From Acidimicrobiales bacterium (GTDB lineage Bacteria > Actinomycetota > Acidimicrobiia > Acidimicrobiales > SZUA-35), in assembly GCA_041394265.1 (NCBI GenBank), contig JAWKIO010000005.1, positions 1,240,001-1,304,000 on the forward strand: a stretch of 64,000 nt of DNA, in the 5' to 3' direction. Below are positions 1 to 9,800 of the stretch, piece after piece. The first letter of the stretch is position 1. Each line of letters begins with the position of its first letter. The translations under genes were made by a program, and so were the position numbers. A model generated the notes under the pieces. The model saw only the letters and a program-made list of their open reading frames with translations. It did not search any database and was not told where the DNA came from.

Positions 1-1
1 G

Positions 2-1087
2 TCGACTGCCGACATGGCGATGATCACCGATCCCGCCTACCTCGAGATCTCCAAGCGCTTCCACGAGAACCCCGACCAGCTGGCCGACGCCTTCGCCAAG
101 GCCTGGTTCAAGCTGCTCCATCGAGACATGGGTCCAGCCATTCGCTACCGGGGCCCGCAGGTTCCGACCGAGGAGTTCCTGTGGCAGGACAACGTCCCCG
201 CCCACGACGGAGCCCTGATCGGAGACGCCGAGATCGCCGAGCTCAAGTCGACGATCCTCGGGTCCGGCCTCTCGCCCGCTCAACTCATTCGGGCGGCCTG
301 GGCCTCCGCGTCGACCTACCGTTCCACCGACTTCCGAGGCGGGGCCAATGGCGCCCGCATCCGCCTGTCGCCGATGTCGGAATGGGATGTCAACGTCGCC
401 TCTGGTGTGAGCGGCACGATCAGTGAACTGGCCAAGGTCCAGGCGGACTTCAACGCCAAGGGCGGCGCTCAGGTGTCGCTGGCCGACCTCATCGTGCTCG
501 GCGGTACGGCGGCGGTCGAAGCAGCGGCCAAGGCTGCGGGTCACGACGTGACCGTTCCCTTCACGCCGGGACGCACCGACGCCTCACAGGAGGAGACCGA
601 CGTCGAGTCGTTCGCCTGGCTCGAGCCAACGGCTGACGGGTTCCGCAACTACGTCAAGAAGCAGGGATCGGTCCCGACCGAGCACCTCCTCATCGACAAG
701 GCGTTCATGCTGAATCTCACCGCTCCCGAGATGACGGCGTTGGTCGGTGGCCTGCGGGTGCTCGGTAACAACGTCGGCGACGAGGGCTACGGCGAGTTCA
801 CCGATCGTCCCGGCCAGCTCACCAACGACTTCTTCGTGAACCTGCTCGACATGAACACCATGTGGTCGTCGGTCGGCGAGCAAGAAGACGTGTTCGAGGG
901 CCGTGACCGTGCTTCCGGATCACCGAAGTGGAAGGCGACTCGTGTCGACCTGGTCTTCGGCGCCAACAGCCAGCTCCGGGCAATTGCCGAGGAGTATGCG
1001 GCCGCCGGCGGCGACGACCTCATGCTCGACGCCTTCATCCGTGGGTGGGTCAAAGTCATGGAGAACGACCGTTTCGATCTCGACTGA
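2..1087 (+). CDS. katG: Catalase-peroxidase KatG, C-terminal part (5' truncated by window edge)
   Basis: The frame is open from the first bases of the window, so this is the 3' part of a gene starting upstream; about 361 codons are visible against roughly 740 in a full KatG. It begins with the inter-domain TADMA-like segment followed by DPAYLEISKRF and RDMGPAIRYRGPQVP, landmarks of the start of the KatG C-terminal domain. Later landmarks are NGARIRLSPMSEWDVN and GLRVLGNNVG. This half binds no haem but supports the N-terminal active site, which detoxifies hydrogen peroxide. It converges on the monooxygenase at 1164-2780, with a strong hairpin between them. The family call is very secure; activity cannot be judged because the haem domain is outside the window. 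Confidence 0.95.
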   Translation, partial: STADMAMITDPAYLEISKRFHENPDQLADAFAKAWFKLLHRDMGPAIRYRGPQVPTEEFLWQDNVPAHDGALIGDAEIAELKSTILGSGLSPAQLIRAAWASASTYRSTDFRGGANGARIRLSPMSEWDVNVASGVSGTISELAKVQADFNAKGGAQVSLADLIVLGGTAAVEAAAKAAGHDVTVPFTPGRTDASQEETDVESFAWLEPTADGFRNYVKKQGSVPTEHLLIDKAFMLNLTAPEMTALVGGLRVLGNNVGDEGYGEFTDRPGQLTNDFFVNLLDMNTMWSSVGEQEDVFEGRDRASGSPKWKATRVDLVFGANSQLRAIAEEYAAAGGDDLMLDAFIRGWVKVMENDRFDLD

Positions 1088-1122
1088 TCGCAGCTGACAC
1101 CGTTCATCTGACAGCCGACTGG

Positions 1123-1147
1123 GGGGATGCTCGATACGAGCATCCCC
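1123..1147. terminator. Perfect 11-bp hairpin between convergent genes
   Basis: GGGGATGCTCG (1123-1133), loop ATA, CGAGCATCCCC (1137-1147): an uninterrupted 11-bp stem with a 3-nt loop. It lies between the katG stop (1087) and the stop of the convergent monooxygenase (1164). There is no T-run, so it is not a textbook intrinsic terminator, but its symmetry and position suit a bidirectional terminator or 3'-end stabiliser. Confidence 0.75.
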
Positions 1148-1163
1148 TCGGCGCGTCGGCAGG

Positions 1164-2780
1164 TCAGGTGAGTTGTACGCCGGCGTACCCGTCGGCCGCC
1201 ACCTCGGCCGCCTTGGTCGTGTACTGCGGGGCCCCACCGAAGTAGGCCTGGTACCGAACGTGACCCTCGCGGTGCCCCTCGACGTTCGAGTTGTACCCGG
1301 TGAACCAGCCCTTGCTGGTCTTCATCAGCAATCGTTCGTAGGACCGCTTGACCTCTTCGACCCACGCCGCTTCGGCGTCGGCATCGGCCTCTACTCGGGT
1401 GGCTCCCTGATCGATGGCGTGGCACATCAGGTCGGTGATCCAGTCGACACCCTTCTCGATCGCCCGCGGGAAGTTCGTGGAACCCGACACGCTCTGCGGT
1501 CCGGCCACCATGAACATGTTCGGGAAGCCATGGCTCAGGACACCGAGGTAGGTGCTCGGGCTGTCTCGCCAGCGATCGGCCAAGGTCTGCCCGTCGACAC
1601 CGGTGATGTCGATGTGGTCGTAGCCGCCGGTGATCGCATCGAAACCCGTGGCGTACACGATGACGTCGAGGTCGTAGCTCGCATCGACCGTTTCGATACC
1701 CGTGGGCGTGATGCGTTGGATCGGGGTGGCGGTGACGTCGACCAGCCGCACGTTGTCGCGGTTGTAGGCCTCGAAGTAGCGGGTCTCGAGCGGGAGGCGC
1801 TGGAGCCCGAACCCGTGATCCCTCGGGATCAGCTTCTCGGCCGTCGCCGGATCGTCGACCCGGGCACGGATGCGATCGGCCACGTAGTCGGAGATCTCGT
1901 CGTTGGCAGCCTCGTCGTAGAAGATCTCGGCGAAGTTGGCCGCCAAAAAGGCGAAGCCGGGCTCCTGGTAGAGCTCATCCCAGATCGCTCGCCGCTCCTC
2001 GGCGGTGTGGTCCCAGAAGCCGCGGCGCGGCACGTGCTCGAACCCGCCGGGAGATTTGGCACAGTTGGCGAAGATCTCGTCGTACCGGGCTCGGATTGCG
2101 TCCATCTCCTCGTCGGAGATCGGCCCGTTGTTGAGCGGCGTACTCCAGTTGGGGCGGCGCTGGAACACGGTGAGCTCACCGACCTGATCGGCGATCGCGC
2201 TGATGACCTGGATGCCGGTGGCCCCCGTGCCGATCACACCGACCCGGCGTCCTTCCAGCGGCACCGGTTCCTTCGGCCACCAGTACGTGTGGAACGACTC
2301 ACCCTCGAACAAATCCATGCCCTCGTACTTCGGCAGCGTCGGCATCGAGAGCGGGCCGAGGCTGGTCACGACGAACCGGGCCAGATAGGTCTCGCCGTTC
2401 TGCAGGTCGAGGCGCCAACGGCGGTCGTCCTCGTTCCACGTCATGCGCTCGACCCGACAGTCGAAGCGGATGTGGCGGCGCAGGTCGAACTTGTCGGCGA
2501 CGTAGTTGAGGTAGCGCAGATTCTCGGGCTGGCCGGAGAACCGTTCCTTCCAGTGCCACTCGTCGAGGAGCTCCTTCGAGAACGAGTAGCCGTAGGTGTA
2601 GCTCTCGGAATCGAACCGGGCACCCGGGTAGCGGTTTCGATACCACGTGCCGCCGAGGTCGTCGTCGCCCTCGAGCGCGACGGCGTCCATGCCGAGGTCG
2701 GTGAGCTTCTTGATCTGGTACAGCCCCGACACGCCGGCGCCGATCACCACCACGTCATGGGTTCGAGTCTCGGTACTCAT
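1164..2780 (-). CDS. Flavin-containing (Baeyer-Villiger-type) monooxygenase
   Basis: The 538-aa protein is a class B flavoprotein monooxygenase, expected to use FAD and NADPH to insert oxygen into a ketone (cyclohexanone/phenylacetone-type). An N-terminal FAD Rossmann motif (VVIGAGVSGLY) is followed by GGTWYRNRYPGARFDSES, typical of BVMOs, and a second nucleotide-binding motif (GVIGTGATGIQV) sits mid-protein next to FQRRPNW. The ATG at 2780 is chosen because AAGGAAG lies just upstream; an in-frame ATG at 2834 gives an unsupported extension. The gene is divergent from the permease at 2908, with 127 bp between. Substrate is not predictable. A second, diverged BVMO lies at 19207-20808. Confidence 0.9.
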   Translation of the reverse strand: MSTETRTHDVVVIGAGVSGLYQIKKLTDLGMDAVALEGDDDLGGTWYRNRYPGARFDSESYTYGYSFSKELLDEWHWKERFSGQPENLRYLNYVADKFDLRRHIRFDCRVERMTWNEDDRRWRLDLQNGETYLARFVVTSLGPLSMPTLPKYEGMDLFEGESFHTYWWPKEPVPLEGRRVGVIGTGATGIQVISAIADQVGELTVFQRRPNWSTPLNNGPISDEEMDAIRARYDEIFANCAKSPGGFEHVPRRGFWDHTAEERRAIWDELYQEPGFAFLAANFAEIFYDEAANDEISDYVADRIRARVDDPATAEKLIPRDHGFGLQRLPLETRYFEAYNRDNVRLVDVTATPIQRITPTGIETVDASYDLDVIVYATGFDAITGGYDHIDITGVDGQTLADRWRDSPSTYLGVLSHGFPNMFMVAGPQSVSGSTNFPRAIEKGVDWITDLMCHAIDQGATRVEADADAEAAWVEEVKRSYERLLMKTSKGWFTGYNSNVEGHREGHVRYQAYFGGAPQYTTKAAEVAADGYAGVQLT

Positions 2781-2907
2781 GCAGCACTTCCTTCGTTCGG
2801 CGGAAACGGCAATCGATCGACGATCGCACCGCATCCGGTCCCCTCCCCTCAGCCTGCACGCCGAGTCCGGTTCCAGGCAATTTCGCCGACGGGTCTACCG
2901 TGGGCAG

Positions 2908-4236
2908 GTGAACGAGGGCGACCAGCCGTCGAGTGACGGCGACACCATCGGCTACTGGGAAGCCGTGTCGATCGGTGTGGGCGGTATGGTCGGCGGCGGC
3001 ATCTTCGCCGTCCTCGGCTTGGCCGTCGGCGTGGGTGGCGGAGGGACCTTCCTCGCCTTCCTGCTCGCCGGTCTCGTCGCGCTGTTGACCACGTACTCCT
3101 ATGCACACCTCGCGGTCGCCCTACCCTCCGACGGCGGCACCGTCACCTACCTCGACGAGGCCTTCGGCACCGGCCGCATCGCCGGTTCGCTCAACGTTTT
3201 GTTGTGGCTCTCCTATGTGGTCACGACGTCGTTGTACGCCTACGCCTTCGGGTCCTACGGCACGACGCTCGTGTCGAGCTCGTCGAATCCCTTCGTTCTG
3301 CACCTCCTCATCAGCGGTTCGATCGTGGTCATCACCGCGCTCAATGTTCTCAGTGCCACGCTCATCGCCGCAGCCGAGGACTACATCGTCGCAGCCAAGA
3401 TCGCCATCCTGGTCGGCTTCGTTGGCTACGCCCTCACCAGGACCGATCTCGGTGCGTCGGCCCCGTCACAGTGGGCCAGCCCCGGCTCCCTGATTGCTGG
3501 TGGCATGCTCATCTTCGTCGCCTACGAAGGTTTCGAGCTGATCGCCAACTCGGCTGACGACGTCCGCAACGCCGAACGAGCGGTGCCACGAGCCCTCTAC
3601 ACCTCGGTCGTCTTCACGATCGCCCTCTACATGCTCGTCGGCATCGTGACCGTCGGCCTGCTCTCACTGAGCAAGATCCAGCAGGCGGCCGACTTCGCTC
3701 TGGCCGAAGCAGCCAAGCAGGTATGGGGCACCATCGGCTTCGACCTGATCGTCGTCGCCGCGTTGCTGTCGACCGCATCGGCCATCAACGCCACGCTCTA
3801 TGGAACGGCTCGTCTCAGTGTCGAGATCGCGCTCGATGGTGAACTCCCGACGGCGCTCGAGACCAAGATCGCCGGCAAGCCACTCGTTGGGCTGTTCGTG
3901 ACCTCCGGCGCAGCATTGGCGATCGCCAACCTGGTGCCGCTCGATGCCATCTCGTCGGTGGCGTCAGCCGGCTTCCTGATCGTCTTCGCAGCGGTGAACG
4001 TTGCCAATGTCCGTCTGGCCGAGCGCACGAAGAGCCACGCCGCCATCTCGCTCGTCGCTGCGGCGGCGTGCATCGGCGCCCTGATTGCGCTGCTCGTACA
4101 CACCGGTCGCGACCAGCCAGGGGTGCTCTACCTCCTCGCCGGGATCGTCGCGTTGACCGTGTTGGGCGAGGCGACCTACCAAGCCCGTCGCTCGCGCCGT
4201 CCGCTCGCGACCGCCGGCCCGTCGAGTCAGGACTGA
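2908..4236 (+). CDS. APC-family amino acid permease
   Basis: A 442-aa polytopic membrane protein. The N-terminal segment GYWEAVSIGVGGMVGGGIFA is the conserved first-helix glycine motif of amino acid-polyamine-organocation transporters, and about twelve hydrophobic helices follow. DGGTVTYLDEAFG after the second helix and the central VAYEGFELIANSADDV segment are also typical. A GTG at 2908 starts the conserved region; the frame stays open upstream to 2647, but that would overlap the divergent monooxygenase and has no family resemblance. The substrate is probably an amino acid or amine, without further resolution. It ends 20 bp from the convergent acyl-CoA dehydrogenase stop. Confidence 0.88.
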   Translation: MNEGDQPSSDGDTIGYWEAVSIGVGGMVGGGIFAVLGLAVGVGGGGTFLAFLLAGLVALLTTYSYAHLAVALPSDGGTVTYLDEAFGTGRIAGSLNVLLWLSYVVTTSLYAYAFGSYGTTLVSSSSNPFVLHLLISGSIVVITALNVLSATLIAAAEDYIVAAKIAILVGFVGYALTRTDLGASAPSQWASPGSLIAGGMLIFVAYEGFELIANSADDVRNAERAVPRALYTSVVFTIALYMLVGIVTVGLLSLSKIQQAADFALAEAAKQVWGTIGFDLIVVAALLSTASAINATLYGTARLSVEIALDGELPTALETKIAGKPLVGLFVTSGAALAIANLVPLDAISSVASAGFLIVFAAVNVANVRLAERTKSHAAISLVAAAACIGALIALLVHTGRDQPGVLYLLAGIVALTVLGEATYQARRSRRPLATAGPSSQD

Positions 4237-4255
4237 GCGCCCGGCTCCCGCCGCC

Positions 4256-5509
<1,254 letters not shown>

Positions 5510-5537
5510 CGCGCTCCTGTGGCTCGGATCGATGGTC

Positions 5538-6794
5538 TCAGACGGACTGAGATTCGGCGTTGGGGACCTGCGGCTTGGAGACGGCCGCCGGGATGACCGG
5601 GATGTCGGCGTCGGCGATCGGCTGCATCCACTGCTTACGTGCGAGTGCCGCCTCGATGTATGGCGCCAGCTCAGCTTCCTTCTTCGCCAGCCGCTCTGCT
5701 TCCTTTGCGTGGAACTCGGGCATGACCTCCCGGGCGAACAGCTCGAGCGAGGCGCAGATGTCCTCGTGTCGATTGTGCCCCGCTTGCTGGATGAAGATCA
5801 GCTGGTCGACCCCGATCGCTTCGAGCTCGCGGATGTGGCGAGCGGCGTCGGCCGGATTGCCGATAGCAGAGGAGTAGCGGTCGCCGTAGCCGTTGGCCTT
5901 CTCGATGTAGGCCTCGGTGGCACCGGGGCCGCGCAATTCCTGGAAGTCGGTCCACAGGCTGGTGCGGCCGGGCACGCTGTCCTGGGTCACCATCGCGGCG
6001 ATGGCGTAGCTGAAGAACTCGAAGCCTTCCCGACCTCGCCGAATCGCTTCGTCTCGGTCCTCGTGCAGCGAGAAGCCGGTGACCAGCGCGATGTTGGCGT
6101 TGACGGTGTGGCCGATCGGTACACACCGGTCGCTCTTGATCGTGTCGTAGTAGGTCTGCACCCAGTGGGCGGCCTCGTCGGGGTCGACGAACGAGAACGC
6201 CAGCGCCCCGATGCCCAACTCGGCCGCCAGCTCGATCGTGGCCCGGTTGGTGCAGGCGATCCACATCGGCGGGTGCGGCTTCTGGCTGGGCTTGGGCACC
6301 ACGTTGCGACAGGGGAAGGAGAACGACTCGCCCTCGTAGCCGGGGTAGGGAGTGAGCGCCATCATGTTGGCGATCTGCTCACCGGCCTCGATGCTCATCG
6401 CTCGCTTCTGCTTGGCCGGGATGCCAAAGCCGCCGAGTTCCATGCGGGTGGCGCCCTCACCGATGCCGAATTCGACCCGGCCCCGGGAGATCAGGTCGAG
6501 CGTGGCGATCTCTTCGGCGACGCGGGCGGGATGGTTGTAGTTGGCCGGGGTGTGCTTGATGCCGTGCCCGATTCGGATGCGTTCGGTGCGAGCAGCACAG
6601 GCGGCAAGGAAGACTTCGGGTGCGGAACAGTGCGAGTACTCCTCGAGGAAGTGGTGCTCGACCGCCCACACATGGTCGATGCCCAACTGGTCGGCCAGGA
6701 CGACCTGATCGATGGCATCGAGCAGAAGCTGTTCCTCGTCGCCGTCGGCCCATGGCTTCGGCAGCTGGTGTTCGTAGAAGATCCCGAATCGCAT
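5538..6794 (-). CDS. LLM-class flavin-dependent oxidoreductase
   Basis: A 418-aa luciferase-like TIM-barrel enzyme. It opens with MRFGIFYEHQLPKPW, carries VEHHFLEEYSHCSAPEVFLA (the family's E-x-H-F strand), then RVEFGIGEGATRMELGGFG, the glycine-rich phosphate-binding region. Such enzymes use FMNH2 or reduced F420 for mono-oxygenation or hydride transfer. The length suits the bacterial-luciferase alpha-subunit-like group rather than the 290-aa F420 reductases seen elsewhere in this window. It is the first gene of a probable operon with the acyl-CoA dehydrogenase. Substrate is unknown. Confidence 0.9.
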   Translation of the reverse strand: MRFGIFYEHQLPKPWADGDEEQLLLDAIDQVVLADQLGIDHVWAVEHHFLEEYSHCSAPEVFLAACAARTERIRIGHGIKHTPANYNHPARVAEEIATLDLISRGRVEFGIGEGATRMELGGFGIPAKQKRAMSIEAGEQIANMMALTPYPGYEGESFSFPCRNVVPKPSQKPHPPMWIACTNRATIELAAELGIGALAFSFVDPDEAAHWVQTYYDTIKSDRCVPIGHTVNANIALVTGFSLHEDRDEAIRRGREGFEFFSYAIAAMVTQDSVPGRTSLWTDFQELRGPGATEAYIEKANGYGDRYSSAIGNPADAARHIRELEAIGVDQLIFIQQAGHNRHEDICASLELFAREVMPEFHAKEAERLAKKEAELAPYIEAALARKQWMQPIADADIPVIPAAVSKPQVPNAESQSV

Positions 6795-6855
6795 GCCAGC
6801 GGAACCTAGTAGGCCGGATCGAGCCCGTCAGGTTGGTCGCAGGGCGTGGCTGCTG

Positions 6856-7623
6856 TCAGGGCGTTCGAGCCAGTTGACCGGCAAGGGCCGAGACCACGTC
6901 GGCATCGCCAGTGAGCATGTCGGCGTCGAGCTCGCCCCGGCCGCAGAAGGCACGAGTGATCTGACCGAGGTCGCCTCGCAGGGTGGCGCTCGGTCCACCC
7001 TCACCCAAGGTGATGGTGGTGGTCGATGCCTCCGGTCCGGTCACGTCGATGATGAGCTCGCCATCGATACCGAGCTCGGCCCGAGGGAGGCCCTGGGTCC
7101 AACCGACGAGGCTCTGACGAAGCGCGACCGCCGACGAAATGCCGTCGACCCGGGGCGGTTCGCCGACGGCACGACGAATGTCCTGCTCATGTGCCCACAG
7201 GTCGAAGACGCGGACCGGCAGCGACTTCGACAGCGGTCGCAGTCCGAACGGGCCGGGTACCTCGATATCGCCCTCGGCGGCCTGGGCTCGGAGTTGGGCG
7301 ACTCGCCGGGGCAACATGCCGTCGAGCTCGTCGACCACCGACACGAACGGCAGAGCACGGCGGATCTGCACGTGCGTCTCCATGTACTTCGCAAAGTCAT
7401 TGAGCACATGGTCGAGTTCGGGCAGCTCGATCTCGGGCTCGGCAGCGCCACCCAGGACCTGCTCGAGCCCGACCATGTGCGCCACGTTGTCCTGCACCGA
7501 CCAGCCCGGGCAGTCCGTCGGCAGGCGGCCGGCGTCAGCATCGAGGCGCCGGGCCAGTACCAGGGTCTGGGTCAGTACTTCTTCGATGGCGTCGACGAGC
7601 TCGGTCAGCGTGGGTGCGGTCAT
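6856..7623 (-). CDS. Maleylpyruvate isomerase-family, mycothiol-type protein
   Basis: A 255-aa member of the DinB-like maleylpyruvate isomerase superfamily. Near the N terminus is DCPGWSVQDNVAHMVGLEQ, where the CPGW and the His after two residues are hallmarks; the central FDLWAHEQDIRRAVG supplies the other expected metal-binding residues. Characterised relatives are mycothiol-dependent isomerases or transferases with a divalent metal. The ATG at 7623 starts the conserved domain; a 37-residue upstream extension has no similarity. The gene is divergent from the membrane protein at 7720. The family is clear, the reaction is not. Confidence 0.85.
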   Translation of the reverse strand: MTAPTLTELVDAIEEVLTQTLVLARRLDADAGRLPTDCPGWSVQDNVAHMVGLEQVLGGAAEPEIELPELDHVLNDFAKYMETHVQIRRALPFVSVVDELDGMLPRRVAQLRAQAAEGDIEVPGPFGLRPLSKSLPVRVFDLWAHEQDIRRAVGEPPRVDGISSAVALRQSLVGWTQGLPRAELGIDGELIIDVTGPEASTTTITLGEGGPSATLRGDLGQITRAFCGRGELDADMLTGDADVVSALAGQLARTP

Positions 7624-7719
7624 GCGCACATTCAAGCCGAGTGACGCGTCGGGTGCGACCGGCTCGGCGAGAGCCGAACGCCTCTTGGCGCTCCGCTCCC
7701 CGGAGCAGATGCTCGAGTC

Positions 7720-8361
7720 ATGGGATCGCGCCACGGCGTCGACGGGTCTGACCGAACCACCACGGTGCGCCGGCTGGCGGTGACGGCAATCACCGTTTCG
7801 ACCCTGGTCGCGGCGTTGGTCCTTCTCACGCTACAAACACAGGTGTCGGATGGTCGCGATGCTCTACCGCTGGCCTGCGGATCCGCGCTGGACGTGATCG
7901 TTGACCGTTCGGGATGGGAACACTGGTGGGCCGCCGATCTCGACACCCCGACCGACTCGATTGATGCACCTCTGACACGAACGCTGCGCTGCCCCCACGC
8001 GATCAACCGGCGCACGGCCTGGGCTGGCGTACTCGCTGGAGTTGGGGCCGCCTCGTTGTTGGTCGATCGCCGACACCGACCGCCGCGCAAGCGGTCGACA
8101 ACATCGGCGAACGTGCGGCTCCGGCGACTCGGACGAGCGACAGGATCCGCCGGCGTCCTGCTGTGCGCACTTGGGTCCGCTGCCCTCCTGCAACTGCTCG
8201 CCGACGCCGACGCGCCGATGTTCCGATACGTCGACCGGTTGTCCGTTGTCGCCATCGGTGCGATCGCGCTGACGCCGGTAACAGCTCTGGTTGCGATCGG
8301 GCGCTCGATCATCCTCCTGAGTGACCACCTCGACGACGGCGAACGGGGCGAGCATGGCTAG
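7720..8361 (+). CDS. Putative membrane protein, unknown function
   Basis: A 213-aa protein I do not recognise. Visible are an N-terminal hydrophobic helix after a basic stretch (residues about 18-40), a roughly 50-residue polar segment with two cysteines, a second helix around WAGVLAGVGAASLLV, a basic loop rich in R and K, and two more helices near the C terminus, about four in all. It overlaps the next gene by 8 bp, implying translational coupling with the SagB-like lipoprotein, so it may be a membrane partner of that enzyme (inference). Confidence 0.65.
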   Translation: MGSRHGVDGSDRTTTVRRLAVTAITVSTLVAALVLLTLQTQVSDGRDALPLACGSALDVIVDRSGWEHWWAADLDTPTDSIDAPLTRTLRCPHAINRRTAWAGVLAGVGAASLLVDRRHRPPRKRSTTSANVRLRRLGRATGSAGVLLCALGSAALLQLLADADAPMFRYVDRLSVVAIGAIALTPVTALVAIGRSIILLSDHLDDGERGEHG

Positions 8362-9055
8362 GAGTTGGCTCGTCTCCATGGTTTCGAACCTGGTCGTGGC
8401 GGGATCGATCATTGCCACCGGTTGCGCTTCATCTGCGCCGCCACCCGTTCTCGACCGAGCGACCCGGTTCGACGAGACCCTGCAGCTGCCAGCGGTCGAT
8501 GTCGTGGGCGCGATCCCGCTCGAACAGGCCCTGGCCAACCGACGATCAGGCCGCGAGTTCACTGTTGATGAACTCTCACTGGCCACGCTGGGTCAGCTCC
8601 TTTGGGCGGGGCAGGGAGTGACAGATACCAACGGCCATCGGACGGCGCCCTCCGCTGGAGCGACGTACCCGCTGGAGCTCTACGTCATCACTGCCGACGC
8701 AGTGGCGCACTGCCTGCCCGACACCCATACGATCGAGCACCGGTCGGATGACCAAACACTTGGGGCGCTCGCCGGTCTTGCGTTCGACCAGACGTTCGTC
8801 AGCGAAGCTCCAGCGGTCGTGGTGATCACCGGTGTGGCTGCCCGTACCGAGGAGAAGTACGGCGACGCTGCTCGCGACTTTGTCAACCGCGAGGCGGGGC
8901 ACGCTGCCCAGAACGTCCTCCTCCAGGCGACGGCAACGGGGCTGTCGGCCGTCCCCGTCGGCGGTTTCGACGCCGACGGGGTTGCGGACTTGCTCGTCTT
9001 GAGCGCTGGCGAGGAGCCGCTCTACCTCATTCCGGTCGGCCGACCGCAGGGCTGA
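8354..9055 (+). CDS. SagB-type nitroreductase-family lipoprotein
   Basis: A 233-aa protein with an N-terminal hydrophobic segment ending in ATGC (Cys24), consistent with a lipoprotein signal, followed by a nitroreductase fold. ANRRSGREF, TLGQLLWAGQGVT and RTAPSAGATYPLELYV are the standard motifs of the SagB/ThcOx-type FMN dehydrogenase group, and the C-terminal GGFDADGVADLL and PVGRPQG motifs complete the domain. SagB enzymes oxidise azoline rings in peptide biosynthesis, but many relatives are stand-alone, and no cyclodehydratase or precursor peptide is visible here. An exported, lipid-anchored form is unusual. The ATG at 8354 places the lipobox correctly. Confidence 0.82.
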   Translation: MARSWLVSMVSNLVVAGSIIATGCASSAPPPVLDRATRFDETLQLPAVDVVGAIPLEQALANRRSGREFTVDELSLATLGQLLWAGQGVTDTNGHRTAPSAGATYPLELYVITADAVAHCLPDTHTIEHRSDDQTLGALAGLAFDQTFVSEAPAVVVITGVAARTEEKYGDAARDFVNREAGHAAQNVLLQATATGLSAVPVGGFDADGVADLLVLSAGEEPLYLIPVGRPQG

Positions 9056-9057
9056 GC

Positions 9058-9690
9058 TCAGGACGTCGGGGCGTCGGCGAAGCGTAGGTAGGGCTTGAGT
9101 TCCTCGACGTTGCTGAAGCGTTCCTTCGCCTCGTCGGTCGAGACTCCGAGGCCGACAATCACTCGGTCGCCCGGACGCCAGTCAGCCGGCGTGGCGATCG
9201 GATCCCGGTCGGTCGCCTGGAGTGCGTCCAAGACACGGACGATCTCGTCGAAATTGCGACCCACCGACTTGGGGTAGGTGAGCATCAGCCGCAGCTTGTT
9301 GTCCGGATCGATGATGAAGACCGACCGGACGGTCGAGGTGTCACCGGCACCCGGATGGATCATGTCGTAGAGCTCGGCGACCTTGCGATCGGGATCGGCC
9401 ACGATCGGGAAGTTGAGCGCTGTGCCGGTCACCTCGCCGATGTCGGGGGCCCAACCACGATGGTCCTCGATCGGATCGATCGACAGCGCCATCGCCTTGG
9501 TGTTCCGCTTGGCGAACTCGCTCTCGAGGGCCGCGGTGCGGCCGAGTTCGGTGGTGCAGACCGGGGTGTAGTCGGCCGGATGGCTGAAGAACACCGCCCA
9601 CGAACCCTTCTTCCAATCGTGGAAGGAGAGCTCGCCGTCGGTGGTCTCGGCGGTGAAGTCGGGGGCGGTGTCGCCCAGGTGCAAACTCAT
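9058..9690 (-). CDS. 1-Cys peroxiredoxin (Prx6-like)
   Basis: A 210-aa peroxidase that reduces hydroperoxides. The peroxidatic motif is PADYTPVCTTELG with Cys45, and no other cysteine occurs in the protein, so it is a true 1-Cys enzyme needing an external thiol. The Prx6-type C-terminal extension (DWRPGDRVIVGLG) is present. The ATG at 9690 is preceded by AAGGAG; an in-frame upstream ATG at 9723 lacks such support. A 16-bp palindrome lies 43 bp upstream of the start. Together with katG nearby, it adds to oxidative-stress defence. Confidence 0.93.
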   Translation of the reverse strand: MSLHLGDTAPDFTAETTDGELSFHDWKKGSWAVFFSHPADYTPVCTTELGRTAALESEFAKRNTKAMALSIDPIEDHRGWAPDIGEVTGTALNFPIVADPDRKVAELYDMIHPGAGDTSTVRSVFIIDPDNKLRLMLTYPKSVGRNFDEIVRVLDALQATDRDPIATPADWRPGDRVIVGLGVSTDEAKERFSNVEELKPYLRFADAPTS

Positions 9691-9732
9691 CGGGTCACTC
9701 CTTGTGTCGATGCCGGCAGACAACGCTCCGGC

Positions 9733-9748
9733 AAATGTACGGACATTT
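9733..9748. promoter_or_regulatory. Palindrome upstream of the peroxiredoxin
   Basis: AAATGT-ACGG-ACATTT is a perfect 6-4-6 inverted repeat; flanking bases extend it as CAAATGT...ACATTTTG. It stands 43 bp upstream of the peroxiredoxin start and is A/T-rich in GC-rich DNA, as operators for peroxide- or metal-responsive regulators often are. No regulator gene is adjacent. Confidence 0.5.
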
Positions 9749-9800
9749 TGGAGAACCTACCGTTGAGCGTTCGTATTCCAGACGAGCTCGCACCGACGGC

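Noticed and set aside
1173..2936. 587-codon open frame on the plus strand opposite the monooxygenase
   Set aside because: It is an antisense shadow of a strongly conserved monooxygenase; its composition (Val, Gly, Arg, Asp, Leu repeats) is typical of antisense frames in GC-rich DNA.
8354..9055. RiPP (thiazole/oxazole peptide) biosynthetic cluster around the SagB-like gene
   Set aside because: No cyclodehydratase, YcaO protein or precursor-like peptide is encoded nearby.
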